Positions 30,101 through 53,118 are shown, counted from the stretch's first letter. The stretch: DNA of 64,000 bases from Whitmania pigra (GCA_021613335.1 JAJTWR010000130.1:7501-71500); one strand, 5' to 3'. The notes: a model not told the origin generated them from the letters alone. Program-made: numbers and translations.

Positions 30101-30777
30101 TGCGTAGGTAAATTGTTTACTGCTAATTTTGCAGAGTAGAACAAACTCATATGGTAATGATGGGTTTCACAAGTGACAGTGAAGTAAAAAGCTCGACTCA
30201 CATGATCTATATCTTAATCTTGCTTCTGCAAATATAATTTCAATCCAATCTCCCATAATCTGTGTAACTACTTTAAATTATTGGGAGAAGGTATTTTGGT
30301 TGCTGTATGATCAGCTTATGATCCGAAAAAAGAAATAATTTAACTAATATTTATTACAGTTTCATTTTTTAATTTGAGAAATTGCAAGTCAATCACAATT
30401 TGTATACATGGTTCATCATTTTTCGACAGGTCGAAGGTTAGCAGAGATGGGGATTTACGTGATGCTGCTAAAGGTTAGCAATACTTTCAAAGTAATACAT
30501 TACATTTAGATCATTATATATTTATTAATTTCTCTTATGATGGACATAATTCCAACGATGTAACTAACATTATTTCTATAGTTTAACATTGCAAGAAAGG
30601 TTAAGCTACACAACTTAACAATAATATTATACTTTATCAACTGACAAATTCCCATTTTAACAGTTTTTTAGGAAGTATAGAATCGAATTTATTGGCGACA
30701 TCCAAGTCAAGCCGAAGTTGAAAACTCTCCTTACGCCTGACAGACCGATCATGTTTCGCATTTCTCCAAGAAAATGA
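27163..30777 (+). CDS. Mitochondrial-clan cytochrome P450, copy A (11 exons)
   Basis: Exons: 27163-27207, 27615-27776, 27997-28193, 28582-28802, 28983-29203, 29301-29420, 29566-29735, 29802-29880, 29945-30107, 30430-30473, 30664-30777. The total is 1,536 nt, 511 residues, all GT-AG. The N-terminus MYLRKLNVVRQKKFR is basic and lacks a membrane anchor, as in mitochondrial import signals. Then come IPGPRGLPLVGT, YGPIYKE, SDIEEYLKI, the I-helix region DILNGSVETTSYSVLW, the ExxR motif in VKETFR, YRPERW, and the haem loop FGHGARMCVG followed by RRLAEM. The paired Arg after the haem Cys (near residue 458) is typical of the mitochondrial clan, which takes electrons from adrenodoxin. Family members hydroxylate sterols, ecdysteroids or vitamin D; the substrate here is unknown. 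Its exon structure matches the next gene, so the two are tandem duplicates. Confidence 0.92.
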
Positions 30778-31726
30778 AGACCAGGACGATCAATTATTAC
30801 ATTTAACTTACAATTTCAAGATATTTGCTTTGACTAAACATAAATTTGGCTAACTAATAAAATGTCTAATAAATCGTAATAAATTGTATTTATATATGAT
30901 CGTCAACAAGTCCGTGTTTTTGAGACATTCAGCTTAATGCTGGCTTGTATTAACCATAATTACGTAATCATTCAAATACTATGTTATATACTATATGTCA
31001 AAACGACATAGATTTTTTTAAATAATAATAACTAATGATAATAATTATCTGAACCTTCATTTTGAGGTCAATAGAATTTAATTAGAATTATTAATATCAT
31101 TAAGATTAATAATAAAAATAATACAATTTATTAGTTAATATTATTATTATTATATTTTATTATGTTGTAATAATATAATATTTTTATAATTATTATTATT
31201 GTTATTATTCTTGTTTTTGTTGGTTTTAAGGTCAGAGGTTAAGGCCTGCAAACGACTTATTGCGTCGTAAGACATCCAAAAAAAGTTATCAATTCAATTT
31301 TCATCTGATAATCCTGATGACAAAGATGCTTAGGCACATTTAAGCTCACAAGATCCGATCTGAACATTTTTATTTTTGTTTGTAATAAAAAAACCATTTA
31401 ATTAAATTTCAGGAAAATTAGTTTTTAAGTTTTTAAAATGAAACATAATTAAAAGTTATTTTCCAAATCATTTTCATGTGGAACTGCTTCTATATAAACA
31501 CAAGAAGAGACATCGAATATTTTGTCGTCAGTAGAATCAACAAGAGTCGATTTAAATCGATCAATATCAATTAAATAGTAAATTTATTTAACATTAACTT
31601 TTAAATCGACAGAAAGGGTTTGATAATTTATCATATTAAATAAAATCTATAATTCTATAAAATAATATTAGATATAATTTACCGTGCTTATAAATTCTAG
31701 ATAATATTTCAATATTAAACAGAAAT

Positions 31727-36233
<4,507 letters not shown>

Positions 36234-39106
36234 TTTAAATCTTCAAGCAGAAATTGAAAAGAAATCCAGAAAAACAATTCTGAATTCATGAATAAAAGCA
36301 ACGTTTCATTTTACGAACCTTTTAAAACATTCGTGTTATTTTCAAAATTAAATTTTTTTTTTATCTAAATTTGTAATAAATTTTCTTGCTAGAAGTTAAC
36401 TTGTAAAGAAATTAATTTGCGATCGCTAGGCTCAAAAACTTGCGCTGACTTGAGAGCGTTTAGGTCGATTTGTTAAATTAACAAGAAGCTAAATAGAAAT
36501 CTTCCCTGAATTCCAAAATTATATTCATGTGTGGTCTCTAGAATTTATAAATATAAATGCCTTAGTATTTATTTAATTCATGGTTTTATGGTCAAGCTAC
36601 GCAAATGGTTAGCAAGAAGAGCTTCTGACGCTCTAGCTAGGCTAGATTATAAGGCGCTAAATAAATGATGTACGTTTACATTGATGGTCAATGAAGGTCA
36701 ATACCAGTGCATTAAGTCGATAACTGTGTTTATGTTTAATTGGTTATTTTCAATAAAACCACTAAAACACTTATATTTCCTGTGCGTTTGAAGAATCAGT
36801 CAGCAGCATCCGTTCACTGTTAAGTGGTATTATTATTATTATTATTAATTATCAGTAACAAATAAAACAAAAAATTAATTTACAATCAATCGGTACATTT
36901 TGGTTGTTTTTGAGTTTTCGTCATTTTAAACTTATTTTCCTCCATTGCGCATCCAAAAATCATGTCACGAAGCCTGGTTAAATTTAAAAAAAAAAATGTG
37001 ACCTTTTATAATTTCAGTAAAACTTAGGCAACGGTGTTTCAATAATTTCACTCGAATAATATCTAGTAAGATGTGATTTTGAATAATAAAATATGTCGAG
37101 AGGCCAGCAAAATTAAATGATTCATGAATCTTATTCAGCTTATCTAAGCCGGATTTGTTAATGACGTGATTTGTCGATTTCTAGATTAGACAAATGATGC
37201 TCATACTAATGCTAAAACGTATGCAAATACTTTACAATTGTATACAAACAAAATTAAATTATTTGCATTGAACTTTATCTTTCACTTAATTAACTGAAAA
37301 CATTATTTTTATTATTAACGAGTGTCTAAAAATTAGTTAACATAGCATAACAATGTATATCCTGATTCGTTATGTCAGTATTCAGCAGCAACCACGCTAA
37401 CGTAATAAGCTGACGTAATAAGTTGACGATGAAGTTGTTTACCAAAGGAAATTTTCATTAAAAAAATATCAGCAGACTTCGTAAAGACATGTTCAAAAGT
37501 GAATTCTCCCATAATTGTCGACATTACGTTGATGTAATTTCAAACAATGATTAGTAAAAATAAAAAACCCAAATATAATTTGTTCGCAGTGACAGCTGCA
37601 GAAGGATTAAGGTGCCTTCATCGCAAGCCTCACAGTTTTATAAATATGTGCAAGAACTGAAAAACAATGCAGTCATTTGTTCGATACGAATTTCAGTTAC
37701 AGTTATTTAACCCTATAGTAAAGGATTAAACTTAGGGTTAGGGTTAATGTTAGTGTTAGAATGTATAATAATGAATTCGGTAAAGTATAATTTGAGAACT
37801 AGTAATATTATTATAATATATTAACTAGTAATATTATGGACTTAATTTTGTTTCGAACAACAACAACTAACATCTGATGCTGGACTATTTGAGGTCCGCT
37901 CGATCATCATTGAACATATTAATTTATATTAAAAATTAATTAATTAATAGTATTATATACCTAAGAACATATTTATGTATAAGAAATACTTTATCAAATA
38001 CTTAATATTTAATATTCATATTTAAGAAACCCTTTATTATTAAATACATATTTTCATGGTAAATGGAGTCATAAAATAAAATATCGATTTAAAATGAAAC
38101 CCAAGACAAAGATGACACACCTTCCCGAAAGAGATTGAAAGCAGATCATTACACAATTAATAATGTAATTAGTTTACTGCAATTATTCCTTGCATCAATA
38201 AATTGGATCACATCAACATGATCATTAGGCTTGTTGCAGATTCACAAACGTGATTCAAATCCATGCTTCGGTTGTTACTTTTGTTTTTTTTAAATAATAA
38301 TAATAAATTAATCTTCCATTTATTGTAAATAAATAACTAAATCAACAGTTTTTGTTCCATAACGTAATCGAATCACCATATCTGTAGGCTAAGCCTGTAA
38401 AATTCATATTTGAAAATAATTCTTTCAAATGATAATTAATGGAAAAATGTTGTTAATTGAGTAGTTGAGTTGCGTTGAATTAAATTTAAAATAAGAATAA
38501 ATATGACTAATCTCGAAAGAAGGTTGAGATTCTCGTAATAAATAAATTAATAAAGATTCATTGAGTAAAAGTGGATTTTTCTTAAATAAAACATAAATCA
38601 ACAAAATGATGCCAAATAGTAATGAAATGATTTTTTTACAAAGTTGAGACAAACAACAGAAAGTTAACATTTCGAATTCATAATCGTAATCATAATCCTA
38701 ATCGTAATCATAATCATAACCATAATTATAATCATAATCATAATCATAACCACAATCATAACCACAATCATAACCATAATCATAATCATAACCACAATCA
38801 TAATCATAATCATAGTCATAATAATACAGGAAGTCAGAGTACCGAAGAGAACAACATTACATCGGATTTTTTGGAGAGCGGGGAAGCAATTTTAAAAGTA
38901 ATTACGATTTAAAAATGTCCCTAAAAAAAGTTCCTTAATTCTCAGAGAATGAGACGCAGAAGGAGAAATTTTCAGTTGCTTTTTTCTGTTGCATTCAGCT
39001 CAGGAAACAGGCTCGAAAAATAGAACATTGTTTGAAAATACAAAATCATACAAACGTATTTCACACGTAGGAGACGCTGGCTAGCTAGCTAGTTAGTTAG
39101 CCTCTG
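36234..39106. other. 2.9 kb gene-free stretch
   Basis: AT-rich unique sequence, then an ATAATCATAACC-type degenerate repeat at about 38690-38825. An AATAAA signal for P450-B lies at 36291. No coding feature recognised. Confidence 0.5.
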
Positions 39107-44424
<5,318 letters not shown>

Positions 44425-44476
44425 CTTTTAAATAATTTTAAATGTTTAAAATATATGTTCGTGAATTTCAAATCGA

Positions 44477-44486
44477 CTTTTATATA
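44477..44486 (-). promoter_or_regulatory. Likely TATA box of S1
   Basis: The minus strand reads TATATAAAAG about 53 bp upstream of the S1 start codon. It sits in the 763-bp region between the divergent S1 and S2 start codons. Confidence 0.55.
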
Positions 44487-45078
44487 AATGAGAACTGAGA
44501 TTTTGTCTGTCAAATCAGCACTAACAGCTTCTAACAGAAGTTAGAAGCATGCTATCAACAAGGAAGTTTTGGCGCGGGAATGCGTTAAATATTCCTACAA
44601 TTACCAGACACTAAAATATTCTGGGAAGTGAGATATTTACAGAAATTATCAAAGTGCAGCAATTAAAAATATGCCGATGTAAACGAAATTTGCCTGAAAG
44701 ATTTTTATAGACAAAAACTTTGAGTTGGTTAAATAATTTAGTAGGCCTTAGAAGGTAAGCTAGTAGCTGATAACAATTCAAATAATTCTTACAACATAAT
44801 AATAACATTATTACTTTTATTGTTATTGTTATTATTATTGTTATTGTTCAATTTATATTAAATAAAGACAGAGATAAAATTGCTCTCATTTTGCAAGCAG
44901 TTCAATTAGATATTTATGTTATTAGTTATTAGATATTTATTAAAATTATTTATTTATTAACAAATAATTGGTTTGGTAATATGAAAAATATTTGAAATTA
45001 AATTAAAAAATTTAAATTAAATTCATTAATATATAAAGTTTCTCTACCAAAATCAAATTTATTCACAACATTCACAAC

Positions 45079-45093
45079 ATTGAGACGACCCCT
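45079..45093 (+). promoter_or_regulatory. 15-bp motif upstream of S2, shared with S3
   Basis: ATTGAGACGACCCCT occurs 94 bp before the S2 start codon and is repeated exactly at 53418-53432 upstream of S3. The flanking sequence is otherwise unlike. It could be a shared promoter element or a leftover of the duplicated 5' end. Confidence 0.5.
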
Positions 45094-45187
45094 TTAATTT
45101 CAAAAGCGCATGAATCTGATGCAAACTTTTCCAACACTTAAAAGCGTGGACAACTGTGGTTCCTTAGTTAGAATTTTTAATTTCAAG

Positions 45188-47486
45188 ATGTTAACGTATG
45201 TTCTTGTTCTTTGTAATGTTGTGGCGTTAATTACTGGCGAAGGTAGTGAGATGTAATTCTTAATATACATTAATAAATTAGGAATACAATAACTGTGGCA
45301 TGATTAAAAATATTTTAGATATTTATTATATTAGTAAAACATTGTTATTAAAATTGTTAACAATTTATTTTATTAAATACGATATAACAATCTATTCATT
45401 TATCGTGATCCTCCAAGATTACTGTGCCCACGAATACTTCAGTCCAGAATGTCCAAACGATGGAACAATAGTCATGGAGGAGGCCTACTTTGGCAGGATG
45501 GCCAGTGGCAAATGCATCGAAAGTGAGATCAACAGTGTCGCCAAAAACGACCCAAAGTACTTTGGATGCAAAGCTGATGTCTTGGACATTCTTGATGAAA
45601 AATGTTCAGGTCTGCAGAAGTGCAGGGTACTTGTTATAGATCCACAGTTTTTAGGGAGAAGCAAGTGCTACAAGGAACTCATGCAGTATCTCAGCGTCAG
45701 ATATACATGCTTGCCAGGTTAGATTTTTGAAAGTTGACAAAAAACGTTGTGATAAACAAAATAATTAAACAAAACTTATTTCAAAATTTATTTGTTTTCA
45801 GTGTATAGATCAGAAAAATCTTGCACCGTCAGTCTCGCTGAAAGCTCGGCTTACCTCTCCTTCGATACAACTGTCACGGACGGTATGCATCCCAACAAAT
45901 GTGGAACAACAAGCAGACCATGGATACTAGAGACCTCAATTGGTCAAAAGATCGACCTGTCCGTCATTACATTCGGAAAATTAGGTGACACTCCAAACTA
46001 TCAAGACCAATATTTTCCAGGATGCCACAAGAAGAACAATTCGTTATACGTTGGGAGAGTAAAAGAGTCAAATGACCACATTTATGACATCTGCCTCTCT
46101 GGCAGACGCCACGATCATTTGTTGGTTTCGAAGACGAATAGAATTGACATTGAAATGACGGGAAAACAAAGACTGAAGTTTGTTATTAAAGCTGGAGGTA
46201 TGTGGTTTTATGGCTATTCGCAATCTGTTTGAGTTTGATAAATATAAAGTTAAGTAATAAATTAATAACATTTACTTAATCAAAATGATCGTAAGTTACG
46301 TAACAATGTTAAAATTTGTATTTATAAATTTAGTTTAGTTAATTAAAAATTAAAATTTAATAATTAATAAGCGTCCTTTTCAGCCACTGGATGTTACGAT
46401 CTGAAGCCCCCTCAAGATGCTTGGATGAAAAGAGAAGGAAGCGAAATAACAGTTGGATGTTACATGAACAGGCATACCTGGAAACTATTTTGCAACGGAC
46501 GCAACTGGGTTGGAGTTATTGGAAATTGTACTCAACGTGAGGACATTAAATGATCAAATTGCTATTTAATGTTTTATGGGAGTGAACCAGTGCATAGAAA
46601 ATTAGAAAAAAAAAAATTAAAGTTACTTAATGTTAGAAATATTTTTTTATTTTTTACAAATTTAATAAATAGGAAGAGATTATTAATTAAAAATTAGCTA
46701 ATAAGTTGCTTTTCTTTTTGTTGCATTTTAAATGTAATTAATATGTTGCATAATCTAAACAACAGAAACCAGTGATATTTTGGAACTGAAAGACAATTCA
46801 TCCCAAGAGGACAAACGCAGTTCAAATGAAACAGGAACTGGTAGGTACCATGCGACGCCACTATTATTATTCATTTACTATTAATTCGACTGAAATTTAA
46901 ATATTCATTGTTAGCCCATTTTTAACCACATTTGAATTTTCGTTTAAAGTGTTTCTTCTTGCTGTCGGAGCGAGTATGGCGGTCTTAATGGTTCTTTCGT
47001 TGACCTGTGGCTTCTTGTTTTACTGCCAGAGGTTTGTGACTTGTGATTAAAAAATTTCTAATTTCACAATAGTTAACTTCTTGTAAATTCTTGACGAATT
47101 GGCAACAAGTAGCGATGCCGTTCTTTCATTCAAAGCTTTCGAAGGAAAAACTTTTCAATAGACGATCATGACGGATAAAGGAGAACACTCGAATTATTTA
47201 CATCTTACCTCTATAAACTCCAACAACAACCAAAGAAATTACTTCTGAATTTAGGAGTAAATATTAAAACTTACAACGCATTTTTAGAGCAAGATCAGGC
47301 AAGTTTCAAGGTGGTCCGATGTACATTGAGAGCACCAACAGACCATTCCTCAACGTGGCCATCAATGGAGATTCGCAAGCACTTCATGGAAAAGAAGCAA
47401 ACGGGAAACTGGAAAGTTCCTACCAGGATCCTGGTTATTATGTACTGGAAAATGACAAGGATGTTGACGACGACAAAAAGAATTAA
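45188..47486 (+). CDS. S2: SUEL lectin / CUB-like / sushi-like transmembrane receptor (7 exons)
   Basis: Exons: 45188-45242, 45418-45717, 45802-46197, 46384-46536, 46766-46840, 46950-47031, 47288-47486. The total is 1,260 nt, 419 residues. In order: signal peptide MLTYVLVLCNVVALITGEG; SUEL domain (19-118) with CAHEYFSPEC, AYFGRMASGKC, DEKCSGLQKC and YLSVRYTC; CUB-like domain (119-250) with PWILETSIGQKIDLSVITF; a sushi-like four-Cys exon (251-301); an acidic stalk (302-326); a helix (about 327-352); and a 66-residue tail ending DPGYYVLENDKDVDDDKKN. The tail motif DPxYYVLE is shared with S3 and could be a phosphotyrosine site; that is inference. The 82-nt membrane exon and all phases match S1 and S3. 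S2 is divergent from S1. The fold assignments of the CUB-like and sushi-like parts rest on Cys spacing and a weak consensus. Confidence 0.9.
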
Positions 47487-47756
47487 TGATGACGCTATGA
47501 TTACTTGACATTTTTTTCTTATTTATTTGAAACTTTAATTACATGAAATAGATATTGTTGTAAACTTAGTTTTTGGAAAATTAATTAAGTTTATATTGCT
47601 AAAATAATTAAATTTATATTTAATTAAATTTGGTATCTGTTTCTGGCACGAGAAATCTCAATTAATGCGGTAGAAAGCATTCTCGATAATCACATGACAA
47701 ACAGCGAGAATCCAGACATCTTGGAAGCCCAAATATCCATTTGCATCCTTAAGTAC

Positions 47757-47864
47757 CTCAATCCTTAAACAATTAACTTCTATTATTCAGTTCCGTTAAC
47801 TGAATACTTGCTCTAATAAACTTATTAGTTAACTTACTTATTTGCGGACTCCTGGGTTATTTCA
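47757..47864 (+). repeat. Dispersed repeat R1, copy 1
   Basis: The core at 47812-47864 runs from CTAATAAACTTATTAGTTAA to GCGGACTCCTGGGTTATTTC. Related copies lie at 53286-53339 and 57520-57614. AATAAA followed by a GC-rich end ending in TTATTTCA suggests the 3' end of an old LTR or SINE. The element class is uncertain. Confidence 0.6.
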
Positions 47865-48308
47865 TTAATATCATTATCATCGTCATCATTATTATTATTA
47901 TTATTTTATTTTATTATTTTCACGGAGTTAGGGGAGGCGCGCATGGCTTCTAGTTTACTGGGATATGATTAAACCCATAATTTACACTTTTACATAAAAT
48001 ATGCTTGATTGGCTAGACTTGAAGTACGTGAATGTTGAGGAATGAAATACAGATTTAAAAAAAAATAAATTAATCTTATTAATAATTTATTACAATTAAT
48101 ATTGTAATTTATTATTAAATTATTAATTACACAATTTTTATTAATTTAATTTTAATGAGCATTGCGTTTTGTTTTTTTCCAACTAATTACATTATTGCTC
48201 AAAATACGTCATCTTAGCTTTGTGCTTTCATATCGATTGTCTCGAATTGAAATATAATTGTCTCCAAAATTTAATAAACACTTCAATGCTTTATTAGCTG
48301 TGTCTAAC
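47865..48308. other. Intergenic region between S2 and F1
   Basis: AT-rich, with a CAT/ATT tract near 47875-47915. It should hold the F1 promoter; no clear core element is seen. Confidence 0.4.
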
Positions 48309-50730
48309 ATGAAATACTTCACAAGTTAGTCGTGTTGCCAGATATGCCTAGGAATTTCACATTGAGACGTAATCAGATGATGAAATTAAGCTACCAAAAC
48401 AAATATTTTTGATTTTTAAATTAAACAGATTTATTCATGTTTCTGGCTTGGTACTTGGAGAAAATATCCGATATCAATGCTACAAACATCACCCAGAAGG
48501 AAGAGATTCAGAAACCGCTTCTATTTGAAACGTGGCGCTCTGACGTCATCCTAGCACATATTATGATCGCCCTCAAAAGAAATATTCTAATCTTATTTGA
48601 ACAAAATGCTTATATAATACACTCAGAAAACACGACCCGAATTTTCAAAATAGAAGGGATTAACATAGAATACCCATATTCAATCGTCGAGGCGCCAGGT
48701 AATAATCGCAATTGAATAATTCCTTTGCTCCTGAAACTCTTAAATTGCATAGTATATCATAATTAAATGATGACTCACCCGTAACAATTCGTCATTAGAG
48801 CTTCGAATAATAAAGTAATTAAATAATCTAATTATTGCAATTACTAAAATCATTTATAGATTACAATCAATTGTCAGATGGCGCTTTCGATGTTCCCTCT
48901 GTCACGGTAACCGGTAAAGGCAAAATATCTCAGCTCGACGTGTCCGATCCTATGAAGCCAACAATAGCGAATGTCCTCGCAATAGATAAGACTTACTACT
49001 GTCATGATTGGATTAACAATAACGAATTCCTTGCTGGAAGTAATGGTAAACGCCTCATACAACATTTCTTGTCAGTTAAGATTGATAAGGATAATGAACG
49101 TAACATTCTCGAAAGAGAAGGGACAGTGATAGCTTGAATTCAATTTTAAACTCACATGACTTTGCATTTACAGATGAATTATCACTCGTTGAAATAAAAA
49201 ACAAAGGTGAAGCAAAAGAATGGAACAGGAACACAGTCTCATTGGGCCAATACCGTAATTTGGTTCTACATCAATACGCTGTTTATGCAAGCTCTAAAAA
49301 ACAAATAGAAATAATATGGCCTGAAGATGCAGCTGGAAAGCCTGGAGATTGGCGAAATGAGAACCATGTTAGAAAATTATGAAATATTTGCTTAAAATTC
49401 TTGTTTAAGAGAACTATTCAAAAGATTGTTTTAAACTCAACAGCATGAAATAAAGATCCCCCAAATAAATTGTGAATATCTATTATATTTTATCTAGTTT
49501 ATTATTTTAAATTTAAATTTAGATAAATATAAGTTGTCTGTTTAGATCTTTGTTGTTGCACATTTACAAACTAGATCAAAAAATCATACATTGACTGCGA
49601 ATCCTGTTTCCTAACGACCGCCGACGTGAATAACGACGGTAAAACAGATCTGCTTGTTTCGACTCAATTTGAGAAAGAAATTGATGGTGAAATGAAAAGG
49701 CATTTTGAAGTAAGAGCATACGAGATACCAGAAGAGTTCAAGTGAGACTTCAAGATGCATTACAATCATTTGCTTTCTTTTACATTCTAGTTTTATATTC
49801 AGCTAATTAATGTTTTTATTCCATAAAGCAGTTAATAAATAATTAATTAACATTAACTAATTAACATTAATTTAAAAATTTTAACAATAATTATTGTCAT
49901 TTTAAACACTGGAAACAAATTCTGTAACTGATTTGTTGCATAAATAATAGGCGTTGGTTTGAAACTGGCTAAACCAAAAATATGACACAATTCTTTTCAT
50001 TTGTTTAAAATATTGATTAAAAATTAAAATTTCAATTTGTAAAGGAATTCTGACAAATATACGGAGCACGTGTTAATTTCAAGTGTTAGTTTCTCACCAT
50101 ATATGGTGCTATGTGTAAAACAGTTGAAAGCATTCACTCCTTTTACCAGGTTAACAAATAGTTGAGTTACATTTAATTGACTGTAGTAGCTGTCACCAAT
50201 ATTTTATTCTGGCTAGCTTGTTAAAGGCACACTAAATGTTAATTGACACTAGTAATTCACAAAAATCCAAAAATTAATGATGTTCGAGAAACGATGCGAA
50301 ACCGTCCTTCATTGGTTAATTACTCACCTCAACCACGTAGTATATCATATAACAGTAGTTAACTTATTATAACCATTAATCAATTTATATGTTATTAAGT
50401 TCCAAAGGCAAACCGTGGATACTCGTCAGCCATTTTTATTGCGGCGTAGCTTCGTATCTTCAACCAGAGAGCGAAGAAGTTGGAAACTGGAATTACAAGT
50501 TGATCAAGTTTCTTTCCAATGTTAATGCAGTATACGGAATTGAAGTTGCGGATTTCAATCAAGATGACTATACGGAATTGTACATACTGGCAGATCGTCT
50601 ACATGAATATTCTTTCTCTAACGTTACAGTAACTGATCCTCCATCCACTCCCCTAAGATTCGCCCCTTCCTCTTCATCGATGTTTTACCTGGATTCAACA
50701 TTTCTAATGTTCATCTGGCTTTTCGTTTGA
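48309..50730 (+). CDS. F1: secreted FG-GAP / beta-propeller-like protein, probable GPI anchor (7 exons)
   Basis: Exons: 48309-48324, 48429-48698, 48860-49045, 49174-49367, 49575-49741, 50045-50149, 50400-50730. The total is 1,269 nt, 422 residues. The first coding exon is only 16 nt; joined to exon 2 it gives the signal peptide MKYFTNLFMFLAWYL. The body has repeated hydrophobic strands and phrases such as QLDVSDPMKP and KPGDWRN, which recur in F2 and F3. Exon 5 holds a calcium-loop FG-GAP repeat, DVNNDGKTDLLV (near residue 239), and exon 7 a second, DFNQDDYTELYI. The C-terminus is a Ser-rich stretch (FAPSSSS) and then a hydrophobic tail ending FLMFIWLFV, the pattern of a GPI-anchor signal. 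FG-GAP repeats form propellers in integrins and other surface proteins. I do not recognise this exact family; function unknown. Splice sites follow alignment with F2 and F3. Confidence 0.85.
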
Positions 50731-51224
50731 GACTTCTGTAAACGTTGCAAGTAGTTGTTTTTGCATATATTAATGAATGTTTAAAATTCAAACATGTTTT
50801 TGTTTTGATTTGTTATATTCCACTTCCTCTGATTTATTTAGATGGTACTTTTTGTGAATAAACAAGAAATATAATAAATATAAATACAAATGCCACGAAA
50901 TAAAATGATAGACTAGCTGCAGAGTCTATTGTTGAAATTTGAACACTTACTCAGATGACATCATTTACAATTACTGCTTTTTAGCCTTCTTTAAAAGCAA
51001 AAAAATGAGTAAAACGCATTTAGACTGATCTAGACCTGCTTAGGCAATTTTGCTAAAGCAAATGCAGTTAATTTAATGAATAACACCTGCAGTATGAGAA
51101 AATCATTAAATTTTATATCATTGCATTGTATATTAAAACGTAATGACCAATAGGGCAACTTACTTGGTAGCAAAATAGAATATTAAATATTATTAAGGAG
51201 ATATTTTTGGGGCACATATATTTA
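50731..51224. other. Short gap without a gene
   Basis: The 3' flank of F1 with AATAAA-like signals near 50858-50873, then AT-rich unique sequence. Nothing else seen. Confidence 0.4.
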
Positions 51225-51800
51225 TGGAGTCGTAATATGGTCATCTATTGGCTATTTTGACCTGTATAAATAATGACATAATTCGAGCTATCAGTTATAA
51301 ACGCCTTCAAACATCATTTTCCAGCTTCAAAACAAAATGTCATTTATTTTCATTTTTGTCAAAACCTCTGAAGAAATATCCAAGCTAACGGATTGCTGAA
51401 TCATTACGAGAACGATAAGGAAATTGCTATACAGACGAGGATGCACCGACTTTTGCACCTATGTCCGACTTGGCATCATCGTTTGAGGAGCTGGTGGATT
51501 TTCTTCCTGAAAATTCCAAAACATTTGTAGAATATTTTGAGGACACTTGGACTGGACGACCATATCGATGCGGTCGAAAACCAGCCACCTCGATTCCCGC
51601 AACATCAGTGGAACTGCTATGATGATGCCTTGACTGCCTCGCCAAAATCTAATATTTTCTGTAAGTCTTGATAATGAGCTTTCGGTGAACCGAGTGAATC
51701 AAATCATTTAAATGTATGGAAATTTATCCAAACCTTGAAGAAGGGACAAGCTCTCAATGAGTTTAAATTAGAGCAACTAGTGGCAGGAAAACATTTACCC
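51225..51800 (+). mobile_element. Decayed MULE transposase fragment, copy 1
   Basis: Fragments in different frames read SSFEELVDFLPENSKTFVEY then FEDTWTGRPYR; after a shift PPRFPQHQWNCYDDALT; and after a stop NVWKFIQTLKKGQALNE. FEDTWIG, PPRFP-x3-WN and IWKFI-x3-LKK are features of the C-terminal part of animal Mutator-like (FLYWCH-associated) transposase proteins, recalled from family knowledge. Frameshifts and stops make it a pseudogene. It is roughly 90% alike to copy 2 in the same orientation. Confidence 0.7.
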
Positions 51801-51951
51801 GAATTAATTACAATGCAAAAACTCTCTCTTCCCTTAATTACTCACCACAGCAATATATGTAATAAATTATTGGTAGAAAAGTAATTTTTAAATATATATT
51901 CATCCACTAGAGTCACAAGAGGATTCAGTTTTTCTCAACTGTTTCGAATGT

Positions 51952-52180
51952 AGATTGAATTGAAGTTGCGTAGTCGACCAAGATGGCTACGCGTTGTCCA
52001 TCCTCGCGCGAGTTGTATAGGAAGATTTTTTCTCTAACAGCAAAATTATAGTAATCCTCTACCCACTCTTTTAGTGGAATTAAATATAAGCTCCATCCCT
52101 TCCCCTTCATCGATTCTTTATTTACCTGGATTCAACACTTCTAATGCTCATCAGGCTTTTCCTTTCAGACTCCTATGCTG
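51952..52180 (+). pseudogene. Decayed copy of the last exon of an F-family gene
   Basis: ATTGAATTGAAGTTGCG at 51954 matches the exon 7 region of F1 that encodes GIEVADFNQDD. Further on, TTTACCTGGATTCAACA and CTAATGCTCATC match the F1 tail coding for YLDSTFLMFIW. Many substitutions, indels and stops separate the blocks. This shows a fourth F gene once lay here. Confidence 0.75.
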
Positions 52181-52500
52181 TATATTAAGTTGGTCCAGTG
52201 CTCAATGCTAAATGCTTTGCGACGTTAGCGAATAGAGAATACACTTAACAGGTCATAGTCATCCCTAAAGGATTGTCTCTGCTTGATAGAACAAATTCTT
52301 ATTAACTTTTATTTTTACCGTACGAAGTGCTCCAACTTTTATTGCTACCAATCCACAAAACCAGTAACAGCTCCCTGGTGTTAATAACCATTCCATGGTG
52401 GTCATAATTAGTTACAGATGTGTTAGATTTGAGTATTCAAAAGTTTGACATCTGACAGTTCTAAGAGAACATTGTCAAGGTCATCGTCGTCGACATCTTC

Positions 52501-52541
52501 ATCATACATTGACTGCGAATCCTGTTTCCTAACGACCGCCG
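52501..52541 (+). pseudogene. 41-bp exact copy of part of F1 exon 5
   Basis: Identical over 41 bp to 49583-49623, the F1 region coding for SYIDCESCFLTTA. It ends abruptly and is joined directly to MULE copy 2. It lies downstream of the exon 7 relic, so the order is scrambled. Confidence 0.9.
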
Positions 52542-52543
52542 GG

Positions 52544-53118
52544 AGATATTTATGGAGTCGTAATATGGTCATCTATTGGTTATCTTGACGCCGGGCTATT
52601 TTGACCTGTATAAATAATGACATAATTCGATCTATCAGCTATAAACGCCTTCAAACATCATTTTCCAGCTTCAAAACTAAAATGTCGTTTATTTTCATTT
52701 TTGTCAAAGCCTCTGGAGCTAACGGATTGCAGAATCATTACGAGAACGATAAGTTAATTGCTGTACAGACGAGGATGATTTATGCACCGACTTTTGCACC
52801 TACAAGTCCGACTTGGCATCATCGTTTGAGGAGCTGGTGGATTTTCTTCCTGAAAATTCCAAAACATTTGTAGAATATTTTGAGGACACTTGGATTGGAC
52901 GACCATACCGATACGGTCGAAAACCAGCCACCTCGATTCCCGCAACATCAGTGGAACTGCTATGATGATGTCTTGACTGCCTCGCCTAAATCTAATATTT
53001 TCTGTAAGGCTTGATACAGGGCTTTCGGTGAACCGAGTGAATCAAATCATTCAAATGTATGGAAATTTATCCAAACTTTGAAGAAGGGACAAGCTTTTAA
53101 TGAGTCTAAATTAGAGTC
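52544..53118 (+). mobile_element. Decayed MULE transposase fragment, copy 2
   Basis: A direct repeat of 51225-51800 with small indels. The same blocks are readable: SSFEELVDFLPENSKTFVEY, FEDTWIGRPYR, PPRFPQHQWNCYDDVLT and NVWKFIQTLKKGQAFNE. Its left end abuts the copied piece of F1 exon 5. Confidence 0.7.

Noticed and set aside
47665..47768. Exon-like frame reading EISINAVESILDNHMTNSE
   Set aside because: Runs directly into repeat R1 and has no recognisable domain; more likely transposon-derived, and not supportable as a gene.
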